A stretch of 64,000 nucleotides of DNA from Chondrus crispus (Eukaryota > Rhodophyta > Florideophyceae > Gigartinales > Gigartinaceae). Positions within the stretch are counted from its first letter, which is position 1. The number at the start of each line of letters is the position of its first letter. Position numbers and translations under genes: made by a program. Location of the stretch: assembly GCF_000350225.1 (NCBI RefSeq), contig NW_005178601.1:304493-368492 (forward strand), in the 5' to 3' direction. This document shows, piece after piece, positions 1-9,963 of this stretch. The notes beneath the pieces are model-generated. The model had not been told where the DNA came from, ran no database searches, and was given only the letters and a program-made list of their open reading frames with translations.

Positions 1-16
1 AACACAACTAAATAAC

Positions 17-475
17 TAGCACTATATAGAGGGAAGCACTACTAAAGTAGGCACTATTGAGCAACCCCCCTGTAACATATAATGGCTGTCGCGCGACAAG
101 ATTTACAAAAGCTGTATGGCTGGCCAGCCATACTGGAACTAGATTAATTTTTGTTAATTTTTTAGAGGTTGATTCTAGTATGGGTAGCCACCCATACAGC
201 TTTTGTAGATCTTGTCGCGCGACAAACACATCACACGTGTGGACCCAAATGCAATGTATTACACGTGTGGATCGATATGCAATGTTTTACACGTGGCGAC
301 CAAAATGCAATGTATTACACGTGGTGACCAAAACGCAATGTTTTACACGTGCGAGAAGCTGGTGGATGATGATTTGCCGACTATGATACGGAATCGTATA
401 CAGTGCCTCCTACGATATAGTTCTATAGCGTGACATACCTCTAGCTATGGCACTATTGGGGGGATGGCACTATAT
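17..475. repeat. Copy 1 of 0.46-kb dispersed repeat with foldback and CACGTG array
   Basis: Nearly identical to 634-1089, offset 614-617 bp. It starts with GCACTATA-type words and ends in GGCACTATAT. Inside is a foldback (87-224) whose arms begin and end with the self-complementary 12-mer TGTCGCGCGACA, followed by four 28-bp tandem units (233-344, partial fifth to 351), each starting ACACGTG and containing GCAATGT. No coding capacity is credible; the short ORFs here follow the repeat. Probably a non-autonomous mobile element; no target duplication was found. Confidence 0.75.
87..224. repeat. Foldback (inverted repeat) inside copy 1
   Basis: Arms of about 45 bp (87-133 and 180-224) are near-perfect reverse complements. 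Both outer ends are the palindrome TGTCGCGCGACA, and the arms contain CAAAAGCTGTATGG and its complement. The same structure is at 701-838. It would form a long hairpin if single-stranded or transcribed. Confidence 0.8.
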
Positions 476-633
476 AAAGGAGGCTCAAATACATATATTT
501 GGGGACAAAGCTCACTGCTAACACAAACAATGCCTGCATAACACAACATCATTTGGTCAGGGTCTACTTTAAGACAGAACCATGCCGGATGATACATGTG
601 AGCGTATGAAAACCTGTGCCAGAGAGTGAGCCA

Positions 634-1089
634 TAGCACTATAAAGAGGGAAACACTACTAAAGTAGGCACTATTGAGCGACCCTGTAATATGTAATGGC
701 TGTCGCGCGACAAGATTTACAAAAGCTGTATGGCTGGCCAGCCATACTGGAACTAGATTAATTTTTGTTAATTTTTTAGAGGTTGATTCTAGTATGGGTA
801 GCCACCCATACAGCTTTTGTAGATCTTGTCGCGCGACAAACACATCACACGTGTGGACCCAAATGCAATGTATTACACGTGTGGATCGATATGCAATGTT
901 TTACACGTGGCGACCAAAATGCAATGTATTACACGTGGTGACCAAAACGCAATGTTTTACACGTGCGAGAAGCTGGTGGATGATGATTGGCCGATTATGA
1001 TACGGAATCGTATACAGTGCCTCCTACGATATAGTGCTATAGCGTGACATACCTTTAGCTATGGCACTATTGGGGGGATGGCACTATAT
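634..1089. repeat. Copy 2 of 0.46-kb dispersed repeat
   Basis: Second copy of the 17-475 element, with the foldback at 701-838 and the 28-bp CACGTG array at 847-965. It differs by scattered substitutions and a 2-3 bp indel near the left end. The 477-630 spacer is unique, so this is two insertions or one duplication of the element with flank. Confidence 0.75.
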
Positions 1090-1096
1090 CCCTGTG

Positions 1097-1460
1097 CTCC
1101 GTTTTGTGACGATTTAGGGCGTCACAAAAGTGAGACGATTTGTGTGACGATTTGTGAGAGTTTTGCTCTTTTCGCCGCCTTCATCTCATTCGTCTCACTC
1201 CATCTTCTTATTCGTCACACATGGTTTGTGATTATTTGTTGAATTGTAGCACTTTTTGAGAACGTTTTGTGATCATGACAAAAATCGTCTCAAACATCAC
1301 ACATTTTCGTGAATCTTTTGTGACGGTTTTGTGAGACGCATCTCAAAACTCTCAAACGTCAACCTTGAAATAAAAACTCTCACACTGATAATGTGCATTT
1401 TGTGATGGCAGTGTGCATTTTGTGATGGCTTTGTGTGAGTTGTGTGAGGGGATCACGAAG
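1097..1460. repeat. TTTGTGA-rich anonymous repeat
   Basis: TTTTGTGA and its complement TCACAAAA recur many times in both orientations. GTGCATTTTGTGATGG occurs twice in tandem at about 1393-1427. No ORF or clear terminal inverted repeat. Probably a decayed repeat of unknown class. Confidence 0.45.
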
Positions 1461-1726
1461 ATCACATATGAAAGTGTTTGTTTATTGACAAGGTGCACCT
1501 GAGCCGGTAAGGAATCACCTTACTCGCCCAGGACCGCTCGTAAAGTAGACAAGGACCACTAAAGTAGAATTAGTCATCCTACTGCCATTAGTCTAATTGT
1601 TTGAGAAAATTAACGGTGGCACGATATTGACTAAGTAACCATCACCTCCTTTAGAATTCCATAATGCCTAGCTGGACAATAAATGGAGTGCATACCACCG
1701 ATTGCACAAATGGTTGGATAAACCGC

Positions 1727-1930
1727 TCTGTCTCTCCCTCTGTATCTCTCTGTCTGTCTCTGTCTCTGTCTCTCTCTATGTTTATACCCATCTCTCTATA
1801 TGTTTATCCAATTCTTTATGGTGACCATCTATCTATGTGTGTGTCCATCTCTCTATATTTGTGTCCATCTCTCTTCCTTGTATCCCTCTCTCTCTCTATC
1901 CCTCCCTCTCCGCCTCTCTGGCTGCATCTC
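1727..1930. repeat. CT-rich low-complexity tract
   Basis: Mostly TCTC, TCTG and CCCT words. The apparent serine/leucine-rich ORF over it is a translation of simple sequence and is not annotated. Confidence 0.8.
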
Positions 1931-2170
1931 CTCTTCCCTCTATCTGTTTATGTAAACAAGTGTCTTTAAAAAGATTTTTGGGGTTTCCTTCCCTATACTC
2001 TATATTGTAGTCCCATTTTCTCTGCAGTATTCGTGAAGGTGCGTTGTTGTCGTACGAAAGCGACGCTTTTTCAGTGACTGGGGCGGACACGAATTGTCGG
2101 CACTTATAAATACTTGTTTGTCTATGAGAGGTGGACGTTGAAAAAGGTGGTTGTGAAGTGGGTTGCGTCC

Positions 2171-2901
2171 TGTGATCAGTGGCCACTGATCACAGGCCGG
2201 CAGGGGGTGTCGCACTACACCGTCATTGCTGTATAAAATTGCAAAATATTGATGCAAATTTTGAGAGTTAGGACCTGTGATCAGTGGGGAGCTGTGATCA
2301 GTGGCCACTGATCACAGGCCGGCAGGGGGTGTCGTACGACATCGTCATTGCTGTATAAAATTTGCAAAATTTGGTGGCAAATTTTGCAGGATGGGAGCTG
2401 TGATCAGTGGCCACTGATCACAGGCCGGCAAGGGTGTCGTACGACACCGTCATTGCTGTAAAAAATTTGCGTACTTCTCGAAACACAGTTGTCTTCATGA
2501 CCCTGCTGCATATTTGCATCATTTTTGAACAAACGTATACGTGTTCCTGCTGTACTTTCTGTATCCTGTGCAAATGCATTATTTACGTATTTTAATTAGT
2601 TCTAACTCTCCGTTGGCGTCGTGTGATCAGCCGCCGCTGATCACATGCCTGACAGGGGTGCCGTACGACACTAGGTATCATTTCCCACCAAAGTATAATC
2701 ACAATTCAATACCATCCAAATTTTGCAAATTTTACATCAAGGACGGTGACGGACGGCACCCCTCGCCGGCCTGCGATCAGTGGCGACTGATCACAGCTCC
2801 CAAATCTCAAAATTTGCACCCCAAATATTGCAAATTTTTACAGCAATGACTATGTCGGACGGCATTCTTCGCCGGCCCGTGATCAGTTGCCACTGATATC
2901 A
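2171..2901. repeat. Cluster of six 24-bp palindromes
   Basis: A 24-bp palindrome with half-site TGTGATCAGTGG is perfect at 2171-2194, 2293-2316 and 2399-2422. Degenerate copies lie at 2622-2645, 2772-2795 and 2878-2901. The first four are followed by a GC-rich GCCGGCAGGGG segment and GACACCGTCATTGCTGTA. In the last two this flank lies on the other side and is reverse-complemented, so the array changes orientation between 2645 and 2772. Spacings are 122, 106, 223, 150 and 106 bp. A protein-binding array or foldback transposon end is possible; no gene is present. Confidence 0.8.
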
Positions 2902-4190
2902 GGACGCATCCGGTTCAAATACGTAAACATTGCCTTTAAATCCGATGCAAATTTATACAGCAAGGACTGTGTCGCGCGACGCAGGAAGTATTCGGACATT
3001 TTCTCCCTTTTAGAAACCAGCGGCCGTCGAAAACGCCGAGCCGAAACCCAACCCCGGCCTTCCCCAGAACGTGCATATGCGGAGGTGCCATCATTAAGCG
3101 TACGCAATCTTCGGGCTATTTTTAAACCAAGGTAATCGCAGGCTCCAGGCAGCCGACTCATTGCTTTCTCAATATCCCCACCCTTTCCAACCTCAGCCCG
3201 AAAAATGAAAAGTCATGCGCAACGCGCTGTGGCATGAAGTTCAGCTAACGCCATTTTCCATCTGGACCGGAATTACCATCATTACAACAACGGTGCCTCT
3301 GCGCCCCGCATCCTTAGGACGGGATTCTAGGGCATTATAATGTATATCGCAAGCTTGTGTTGCTCGAGCGCGTTCACCAGGCGGGAGGATTCTGACGAAT
3401 ATTCGTGTTCACTTGTAGTCCTCAAACGCAATAAAGTTCGTTTACGTACTGCAGTTTCATATGACTAATGCAATGATTTGATATTCGTTTCTTTTTTCGG
3501 CGTCCGTAGGGTTCACTAGCACCACTTGTACACACCGTGCCTGGCCTTATTCCACGGTCACCCATTCTGAGGGTGAGTTTTCTCCCTCCTTGATATAAAG
3601 ACCGGTACGGACACGTAGGGTCCGTACGTTACCGTGTGTAAAATCTGGCTTGAGGCCTAATTCTAAACGGTCCCGAACTCTTCTTCTGATTACCGCTCAA
3701 GTGATTCTAGTGGTGACAGTGATTCACAGAGGAAGGGCACTGATGAGGACGACATCCAAGAGTAGGTACTGGGTATTTCATACTTTCAATAGCGAGAACA
3801 GTATCATCATCACTCTGTAGTGACACTTCTATCTTCATTGCACAATTAAATCTAAAGCAACTATGATTAAAAGAACAGTAATTCAATGACACATGACTGA
3901 CTTTCAAAGCAATCCGGACTGGATGATGTCGGTACCTTTGGAGCCCATACCCAGCTGTTCACTTGCACGTCTAAGTCTCATGGTATTTAGATGCTGCACA
4001 GAGCCGTGCATCTTTAAATGTGACCGTTACAAAAATATCGATTTCACAAAAAACACATATGTCTATATACTGACTACGTTCCAATGGTTACCCCCAACTC
4101 TTTAGTCTTCGGTATATATTTCAAACAAATTTCTCAAGTATCACTTTCCAAGGGAAATTAACGGAGGACGATACCATCCACCAGTTGATA
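2902..4190. other. No supported gene
   Basis: Short overlapping ORFs occur on both strands near 2883-3161 with no recognisable motif. I see no RNA gene or clear repeat. The last 50 bp are the immediate upstream region of the gene starting at 4191. Confidence 0.5.
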
Positions 4191-5558
4191 ATGGTATCAG
4201 ATCTTTTCAATGGCCTCCAATTCGGGAGTGATATAGAGGTCTACTATACCTTGGAGAATGAAGAAGAAAGCAAGGCATGGTTCCCAGCAACAGTCATTAG
4301 TCTCAACTACCTTCATGATGATCGTCGAGAGGTGCTCAAAGGGACCATTCAATACAAGGCAGCGTTTGGATTCAGGGCATGTAAAAGCAAGGTTACTTTC
4401 AAGGAGGGAAACGAGTTTGTACAAGATGGACAAAAGTTTAGCTGGAGACTCAAAGATACATCCGTGCGATTGGATAACAGCGCAAGCTCAGACGTGGCAA
4501 GCGCATCGATGGATGCAGATGATATGGACTATGCTCCAGGTAGTGCCATGGTAGAAAAATGCAAGAAGGTTAACCACACGACGACTGTCTCACTTGACCA
4601 GAATACAATCAAAGATACTCGTGAGCTAAATGCTCTTTCCAGACGCCTTCAGTATCTTGAGGAAGTGGTGAAAGGACAGCAATCCTCGATTACGACTGCA
4701 CTATGGACTCAGAATCCGCTCCTCATTTCTGATGCAGGCTCCAATATTCCTCTTAAGTTTATTTCGTTGCGTCTAGAGCATTGGTTACTCAAGACACCGA
4801 CACGTCCTACCCCAGTTGAAATAACCCGTGGAACGAAGTGGTTTGTACAAGACTCATTTAAGGCGCGAGCAGACTGCACATTGCTCCAGTTTGATTCTAT
4901 ATCCGAAAGAGTCAAAGCTCAGCTACGAACAAAGGTTTCTATTCTTCCGGAAGATTATATGTGCCGGAAATCAGTTGTGAAGGAGACGAGTATATACTTT
5001 AGGAGCTTCCTAGACTTGTCAGAAGCACTCGGACCAGCATCACCGCAAGTTGTCAGAGACGTGATCATCGCAAAAAGGCTGGAAAAAGGTACCGACAATT
5101 ATGTATCTGCCAGAGTGATAGGCTGTATGGCCGGTCCCAACACCGAATCTCTTTCTGACCCGTGCTATATGACAATTGGAGATTCTCTTGCTGTTATAAG
5201 GGATGACGAGGATGAACAACGGCACGTTGTATTTCGTCGGGATTGCACTTGGGATTCCATAGAGCAGACCTACTCCTATCCACTGGAAGACATAAGACTA
5301 TCAGAGCTTAACTTCCAAGAACGCATTTCCAAGGTAATGAGTGCTGAAAAAGTGGTCAGCGGACCATCGGACCGGAAGGAGTCGTTCTACCTGCGATGGA
5401 ATCTTCAATCCAATCCTTGTCAGTCTATATTTGCTGATGTAAATCGCAGCGACGTACTAGGAGTACTTGAAGTGCATGTCCCATTCATCTCTATCAAAGG
5501 GTCTGCCCATGTGAAGCAATTCATCACTGTTGCCAAAGTTCTGGGCCTCTTTAAGTAA
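4191..5558 (+). CDS. Unrecognised protein with Tudor/Agenet-like N-terminus
   Basis: A 455-aa ORF counted from the first ATG (4191). Residues about 12-65 (DIEVYYTLENEEESKAWFPA, then TVISL and GFRACKSKVTF) resemble a Tudor/Agenet or chromo-like beta-barrel, which in known families reads methylated lysine or arginine on chromatin. A short coiled coil (ELNALSRRLQYLEEVVKGQQ) follows near residues 150-175. The C-terminal 280 residues match nothing I recognise. It is the first of the 4-25 kb cluster and is tail-to-tail with the 769-aa gene (94 bp between stops). Chromatin association is inferred only from the N-terminal fold resemblance. Confidence 0.7.
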   Translation: MVSDLFNGLQFGSDIEVYYTLENEEESKAWFPATVISLNYLHDDRREVLKGTIQYKAAFGFRACKSKVTFKEGNEFVQDGQKFSWRLKDTSVRLDNSASSDVASASMDADDMDYAPGSAMVEKCKKVNHTTTVSLDQNTIKDTRELNALSRRLQYLEEVVKGQQSSITTALWTQNPLLISDAGSNIPLKFISLRLEHWLLKTPTRPTPVEITRGTKWFVQDSFKARADCTLLQFDSISERVKAQLRTKVSILPEDYMCRKSVVKETSIYFRSFLDLSEALGPASPQVVRDVIIAKRLEKGTDNYVSARVIGCMAGPNTESLSDPCYMTIGDSLAVIRDDEDEQRHVVFRRDCTWDSIEQTYSYPLEDIRLSELNFQERISKVMSAEKVVSGPSDRKESFYLRWNLQSNPCQSIFADVNRSDVLGVLEVHVPFISIKGSAHVKQFITVAKVLGLFK

Positions 5559-5651
5559 ACTCAATTCATTCATGCTACAGCAGTCTCCCGCTTTACGCAT
5601 TTTTCACTGTGGTGAACTAAGAAGTTTCACTCTCACATCAAATACGACCCC

Positions 5652-7961
5652 TTATAAATCGAAGTCGTGGACCATGACCACATCCTCATCGTCTTCGACT
5701 TGATCCGCCTGGATTTCATCCTCACCATCCACCACGCTCAGATCATCATTATCCTCGTGATGTGAACCTGAACGGACCGGGGGATCGTGCACGGAGTTGT
5801 ACATATCTACGGACATCACTAGCTTCTCCTTCAAAATACTGGACAGTTGCTGTGGAAGCTCACCCCGCTTTTCTCCCTGTCCTTCAGTCAAAAGATCTGA
5901 GTAGAGCGATCTCAGTCGCGACCGCCATGATCCATTGTGGTGATCCTGGCCATCCACTTCATGCAATATCTGCTCGTTTCGAGAAAATGCACCCCTCGCC
6001 TCGATCACCTTCATCAGCATGATCTCCCGAAACAGGACAGCAGTCATGTAAATCACACGAAAGGATTCCTTGGATATTGAATAGAGGTCTTCATCACTGC
6101 CACACCTGGTAAAAGCCACCAAGAACTTCAAGGCGACGTGCATGGCATTGAGTCGGATAACAATTTTTCGAGTCTCCTTCCTTCCATCCTTGTCTTTCGT
6201 CTCAACGTCATACGTAGTGATAAATATGAAGGGATCGCTTTCAGAAATCAGCTTCTTCCATGCTATCAAATTCAGGGGGTTCACCTCAGCGACCGACTTC
6301 ATAGCAGTACGACAGGTTCCGTCTGGGATATCTTGGAGGTTCATGTGCGGGCGGGGTGGATTCTCATACTGGAATGAGACTCCCACTTGACTTTGGAAAA
6401 CATATGAGAAGTTTTGAAAGAAGGATTTCCGCCCAAGCTCCCTGGACTTGTTCAGAAACTGATTACCTATCTTGAAAACGCGGCGAACGATCTCAACCCT
6501 AATGTCTTCGTCCTTGATGAATCCAATTGGCTCATCTTCGCCCATCTTATCGCTTCGACGCCGAGCCACACGCCGGGCCTTCTTGATGGCCGTTGAAGCA
6601 AATTCTTCGTTGAAGAAAGACTCGACTGTGATCATTGTTATGTAGCCCGGCCTCAGCCAAAAAGGTTTCTCAGCGGTCTTCAGCTTCCCGCGGATGTTCG
6701 GATGTACCATTTCGAGTGACTTCGTCCCAATACTCGGATTGTTCATTGCATTTGCAATCAAGCTCTTTCCCCAAGCCTTTCGCAGGACCAGATACTGACG
6801 AGCTTGCTTCGTACCCAGCAGCTCCTCGGTTTTCTCCTCGCTTGGGTCCCTTTTCCACAAAAGGACCTCGACAAGTAAAAGTCCGAACCCCAACACTTCG
6901 GAACTATTGACGTCCAATTGAAGCTTGGAAAATTGTGTGTCACGACTCACACCCTCTAAGGATTCACTCGCTTCCTTTCTCTGAGGAAGAACTCTCATGG
7001 TGCAATTTATCAACGCTCTTGTGAAGATAATGCACATGAATTTCCCTGCGAAGATGTCCTCCATAGGCCTAAGGAGGTCGTTTAAAGAGGCCTTCTCGGC
7101 TGCTTTTCCTGTCTTCGGCAGGGCGGAATTCAGAAGAACAATGTTGACGGCGTCCTGGCAGCGTGATAACGTCCGCTCTAAGGTCGAGACACGAGAAGAT
7201 ACAGCCTTGATTGCACCCAGAATTTCCTTTTTTTCAATGGCGAGCTGCTTCTCCAAACGAGCATGCAGTTCCTGCATGACTCGAAGTACTCCGTGGTTAG
7301 AGTCTTCCCCAAGTGCTCGAGCCAAATGGGGGCCCCGGGGCTGACTCGGCAAGGAACCTGCCATGCACTCACGACGCGTGGGAACGACGACGTCTTCCAC
7401 ATCTTGAGTTTCGGCGACCCCGTCCATCTCTGCTGCACTAGCCTGCACACTCTCGTCGACGAACTCCTCTGGCTCGCGTCCATGGAGCTCGAGCAACTGA
7501 CGGTTCGCCCGTTTGCGTTCTGTGTGTTCATCTTCCTCGCCATGATCTCCATCCCCGAACAAAAGGGAAAAGTCTTCACCCGGAGACGAACCGATGGCGC
7601 GCTTGCGCTTGCCCGCACGCGGAGGTGCTGCATCAGACGGACCACTTCCCTGACTTCGAACGGGAAGCGAGCACGTGTGAGATGGCGGACTGCCTTGGGG
7701 TGTCCTGACTGTATTGCTTGAAACCCGCCGGGATTCCTGCCCAGCCGCTGCGGGAGTAGCTTCGGCCGCAACACGAGGAGATGACCGGCGTTCCGCGGGG
7801 ACCTGAGCCCCAGGCGCTTGGCTGTTAGACTTCCGAGATGTCAGGGGTCCCTTCTGCTGAGACAAGCGGCCTCGCTGATTGCCTGAAGCAGCGGGTTTCA
7901 TGGCCGCAGAACGCGAATGAGCACGCCCTGCCTTCTTCCCAGACCTTTTTCGCGGGGTCAT
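5652..7961 (-). CDS. Unrecognised 769-aa nuclear-type protein
   Basis: ATG at 7961. The first ~200 residues are basic and low complexity with several NLS-like clusters (MTPRKRSGKKAGR; GKRKRAIGSSP). A coiled coil lies near residues 225-275 (ELHARLEKQLAIEKKEILGA and onward). A globular region of about 350 residues follows, then an acidic tail (GEDEIQADQVEDDEDVV). The globular part shares spacing and residues with the 312-aa protein at 8422-9360, notably an R-x-AM ... P ... AWK[KR] block followed by a hydrophobic helix, so I group the two as one family. Function unknown. A DNA- or chromatin-binding structural protein is a guess from charge layout and neighbours. Confidence 0.7.
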   Translation of the reverse strand: MTPRKRSGKKAGRAHSRSAAMKPAASGNQRGRLSQQKGPLTSRKSNSQAPGAQVPAERRSSPRVAAEATPAAAGQESRRVSSNTVRTPQGSPPSHTCSLPVRSQGSGPSDAAPPRAGKRKRAIGSSPGEDFSLLFGDGDHGEEDEHTERKRANRQLLELHGREPEEFVDESVQASAAEMDGVAETQDVEDVVVPTRRECMAGSLPSQPRGPHLARALGEDSNHGVLRVMQELHARLEKQLAIEKKEILGAIKAVSSRVSTLERTLSRCQDAVNIVLLNSALPKTGKAAEKASLNDLLRPMEDIFAGKFMCIIFTRALINCTMRVLPQRKEASESLEGVSRDTQFSKLQLDVNSSEVLGFGLLLVEVLLWKRDPSEEKTEELLGTKQARQYLVLRKAWGKSLIANAMNNPSIGTKSLEMVHPNIRGKLKTAEKPFWLRPGYITMITVESFFNEEFASTAIKKARRVARRRSDKMGEDEPIGFIKDEDIRVEIVRRVFKIGNQFLNKSRELGRKSFFQNFSYVFQSQVGVSFQYENPPRPHMNLQDIPDGTCRTAMKSVAEVNPLNLIAWKKLISESDPFIFITTYDVETKDKDGRKETRKIVIRLNAMHVALKFLVAFTRCGSDEDLYSISKESFRVIYMTAVLFREIMLMKVIEARGAFSRNEQILHEVDGQDHHNGSWRSRLRSLYSDLLTEGQGEKRGELPQQLSSILKEKLVMSVDMYNSVHDPPVRSGSHHEDNDDLSVVDGEDEIQADQVEDDEDVVMVHDFDL

Positions 7962-8421
7962 TGAGCCTCAGTAGGAACACAAGATGCGCAAAGTCGGGAA
8001 GCAAAGGAAAAATGATGGCGAGAGGACTCAATCAGTTGAGAAAACGTGAAAAGGTCGATGAACGCCTCTGGTACTAGCGCGGGTTAGGCATGAGCTTATT
8101 CTGGTACGAGCACGTGAAGGTTAAGGACATCACGGGCAAGCGCTGGTTTAGTAGGCAGCAGAATAGCACATCACTTTGCTACATCGAGGTATCAAAAAAA
8201 CATTTCCGTTACAACTATGGTACTCCAGCAAAAGTTCTGGTCCAGTCACTGGCCGGAACCAGAAACGCCCCTCATCCCCGTGCTGAATGGGAACGGCCAA
8301 AAAGGCTGGCAAAATATGGCTGCCCGCGAACCAATGACCCACGGGCCACCGTTCATTGCTGGCAAAAATCCAGCATTTTTTGGCCCCAAAAATAGCAACA
8401 TCATTGCTTTTATTAAATTTA
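7962..8421. other. Gap between the two minus-strand genes
   Basis: Upstream region of the 769-aa gene and downstream region of the 312-aa gene. Words such as GCTGGCAAAA and CCAGCA recur in imperfect inverted orientation around 8220-8390. No supported gene. Confidence 0.4.
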
Positions 8422-9360
8422 TCATAAATCTGACCTTCCTGTGTACTCATGCATAGAAACCTCTTTCAAGTGGTGAAATAGCATAGCAGCGAGTTCCCTA
8501 AACGCGTAATCTTGCTCCTTGGTCCTCTTCCAAGCAGTAGGATCCGCAAGCTTCAAATCCATCGCGGCGTTTCGGTGTCCCCGGAATGTATGGCTCTGTG
8601 ACGTAGGCGCAAAGCCGCTGTCGCTCTCACCGAGAACCATAAAGGTTCCACTTGATTCCTTGAAGAGAATGTACGGGGAAATCATTGACTCGCAGCTCTC
8701 GAGGCCTATCTTCTTCGCCAAGGATGTCCACGCCTTTACAATGAGTTGAACGGCGAAGCCCAGACGATTTCCGCAGGTATAGCTTATCCGAAACGGACTC
8801 GAAATCTTGTTCCGGCGTTTCCGTTCTCTCTGAAAGTAGTCCACAGCAACTTTCAAGGCGTGAATGTAGATAATAACCTCGAATGTATCAGGAGGCTTTG
8901 TAGCGAAGTAAGACTTAGACGAACTTGGCACAGCATATCTGTTGCCCTTGGCTGGAATATACTTGCTCCCAACCACTAACGAGGGGCTGATCTTACCCGA
9001 CGCGAAGAGCATCTCGAAAAGTTCGAAGATTCGAGAGTCTTTTTCCCCGTACATGACAAAGGAAACTGCAGATTTGAAGATTTGCTTCACCTGTTCTGTA
9101 CCGAGCTCTCTGAGAATAGGTGGTCCGTCGTTGAATGAAGATCGAAAATTTCCGGGATCTCTTCGCTTCCTATTTTTGTTCAGCAGTAACGCCTTTAGTG
9201 CTTTGACCGCGCTGTCATCATCTTGCTTGTGTATCCAGCGTAGTACATCAGACGTCTTGGATTCGCGAAGGTTGAAATTTGTTCTGAATTTCTCGTTTCT
9301 CAGAATGTGAAACAAGTGAGTGAGACACAACTGGGTGAAGCTGACAGGAGCGGAAGTCAT
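8422..9360 (-). CDS. Unrecognised 312-aa protein, relative of the 769-aa protein
   Basis: ATG at 9360, stop at 8422. The sequence is mixed basic and hydrophobic with no signal peptide or membrane segment. Its C-terminal half has a block (FRGHRNAAMDLKLADPTAWK) that lines up with a block of the 769-aa protein containing R-x-AM and AWKK, and both continue with a long amphipathic helix. It lacks the basic N-terminus and coiled coil of the larger protein. It is on the same strand, about 460 bp upstream of that gene. No domain is recognised, so function is unknown. Confidence 0.65.
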   Translation of the reverse strand: MTSAPVSFTQLCLTHLFHILRNEKFRTNFNLRESKTSDVLRWIHKQDDDSAVKALKALLLNKNRKRRDPGNFRSSFNDGPPILRELGTEQVKQIFKSAVSFVMYGEKDSRIFELFEMLFASGKISPSLVVGSKYIPAKGNRYAVPSSSKSYFATKPPDTFEVIIYIHALKVAVDYFQRERKRRNKISSPFRISYTCGNRLGFAVQLIVKAWTSLAKKIGLESCESMISPYILFKESSGTFMVLGESDSGFAPTSQSHTFRGHRNAAMDLKLADPTAWKRTKEQDYAFRELAAMLFHHLKEVSMHEYTGRSDL

Positions 9361-9455
9361 AATTCAATGGTGATTATTTTCCGAAGTGAAGTCTGGAAAA
9401 GTAAGGACTGGATGGGCTGTTAGAGACGGCGTAGTGAAAAAAGGGTATGCTTCGG

Positions 9456-9699
9456 AAAAGTGTTCGGGCGAACAGTCGGGATTTGCTGGTCATGGTTCGC
9501 GAACCATGACTAGCAAATCTGGACTGTTATTTTTTGTTAAAATTACAGATGTTTATACTGGGCTGGTCATGGTTCGCGAACCATGACCAGCAAAATATGG
9601 ACTGTTACTTTTTTGTTAAAATTATAGGCGTTTATAATTTGCTGGTCATGGTTCGCGAACCATGACCAGCAAATCCCGACTGTTCGCCCGAACACTTTT
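9456..9699. mobile_element. 244-bp MITE-like foldback with three 22-bp palindromes
   Basis: Ends are long inverted repeats: AAAAGTGTTCGGGCGAACAG at 9456 and its complement at 9699, with about 50 bp of complementarity. Inside are three perfect 22-bp palindromes of half-site GTCATGGTTCG at 9489-9510, 9566-9587 and 9645-9666, spaced 77 and 79 bp apart with T-rich spacers containing TTTTTTGTTAAAATTA. It lies 265 bp upstream of the dioxygenase gene. The outer 30 bp recur at 14040-14069. Confidence 0.8.
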
Positions 9700-9963
9700 T
9701 CAAAGTGGGACGAAGCCTGCAAAGTACCACCATCCCAGGTGGTAAAAATCCGTAAAAATCCGTAAAATCGGGTAAAAAAGCCAGGCCCTTAGCCAGTCGC
9801 ATCTCATCTCTTCTTAACGGCGTGGCGCGACGGACAGCTTTCATTCGGAACCCCCCATTCATCCATCTCTTTGCGTCTCTATCACATTTGTCTTCCCCGC
9901 TTATCTACATATCCCTCGCAAGGAAAGCCAGTCTTCCGCGTTAAGTACACCCTTGTGAAAACC

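Noticed and set aside
57-433. Short ORFs in the 5' repeats
   Set aside because: They occur identically in both repeat copies and consist of the foldback and 28-bp array.
1664-1969. Ser/Leu-rich 101-aa ORF
   Set aside because: Translation of a CT-rich simple repeat.
2883-3161. Overlapping ORFs on both strands (82 and 92 aa)
   Set aside because: No start context, motif or conservation; the mutual overlap is expected by chance.
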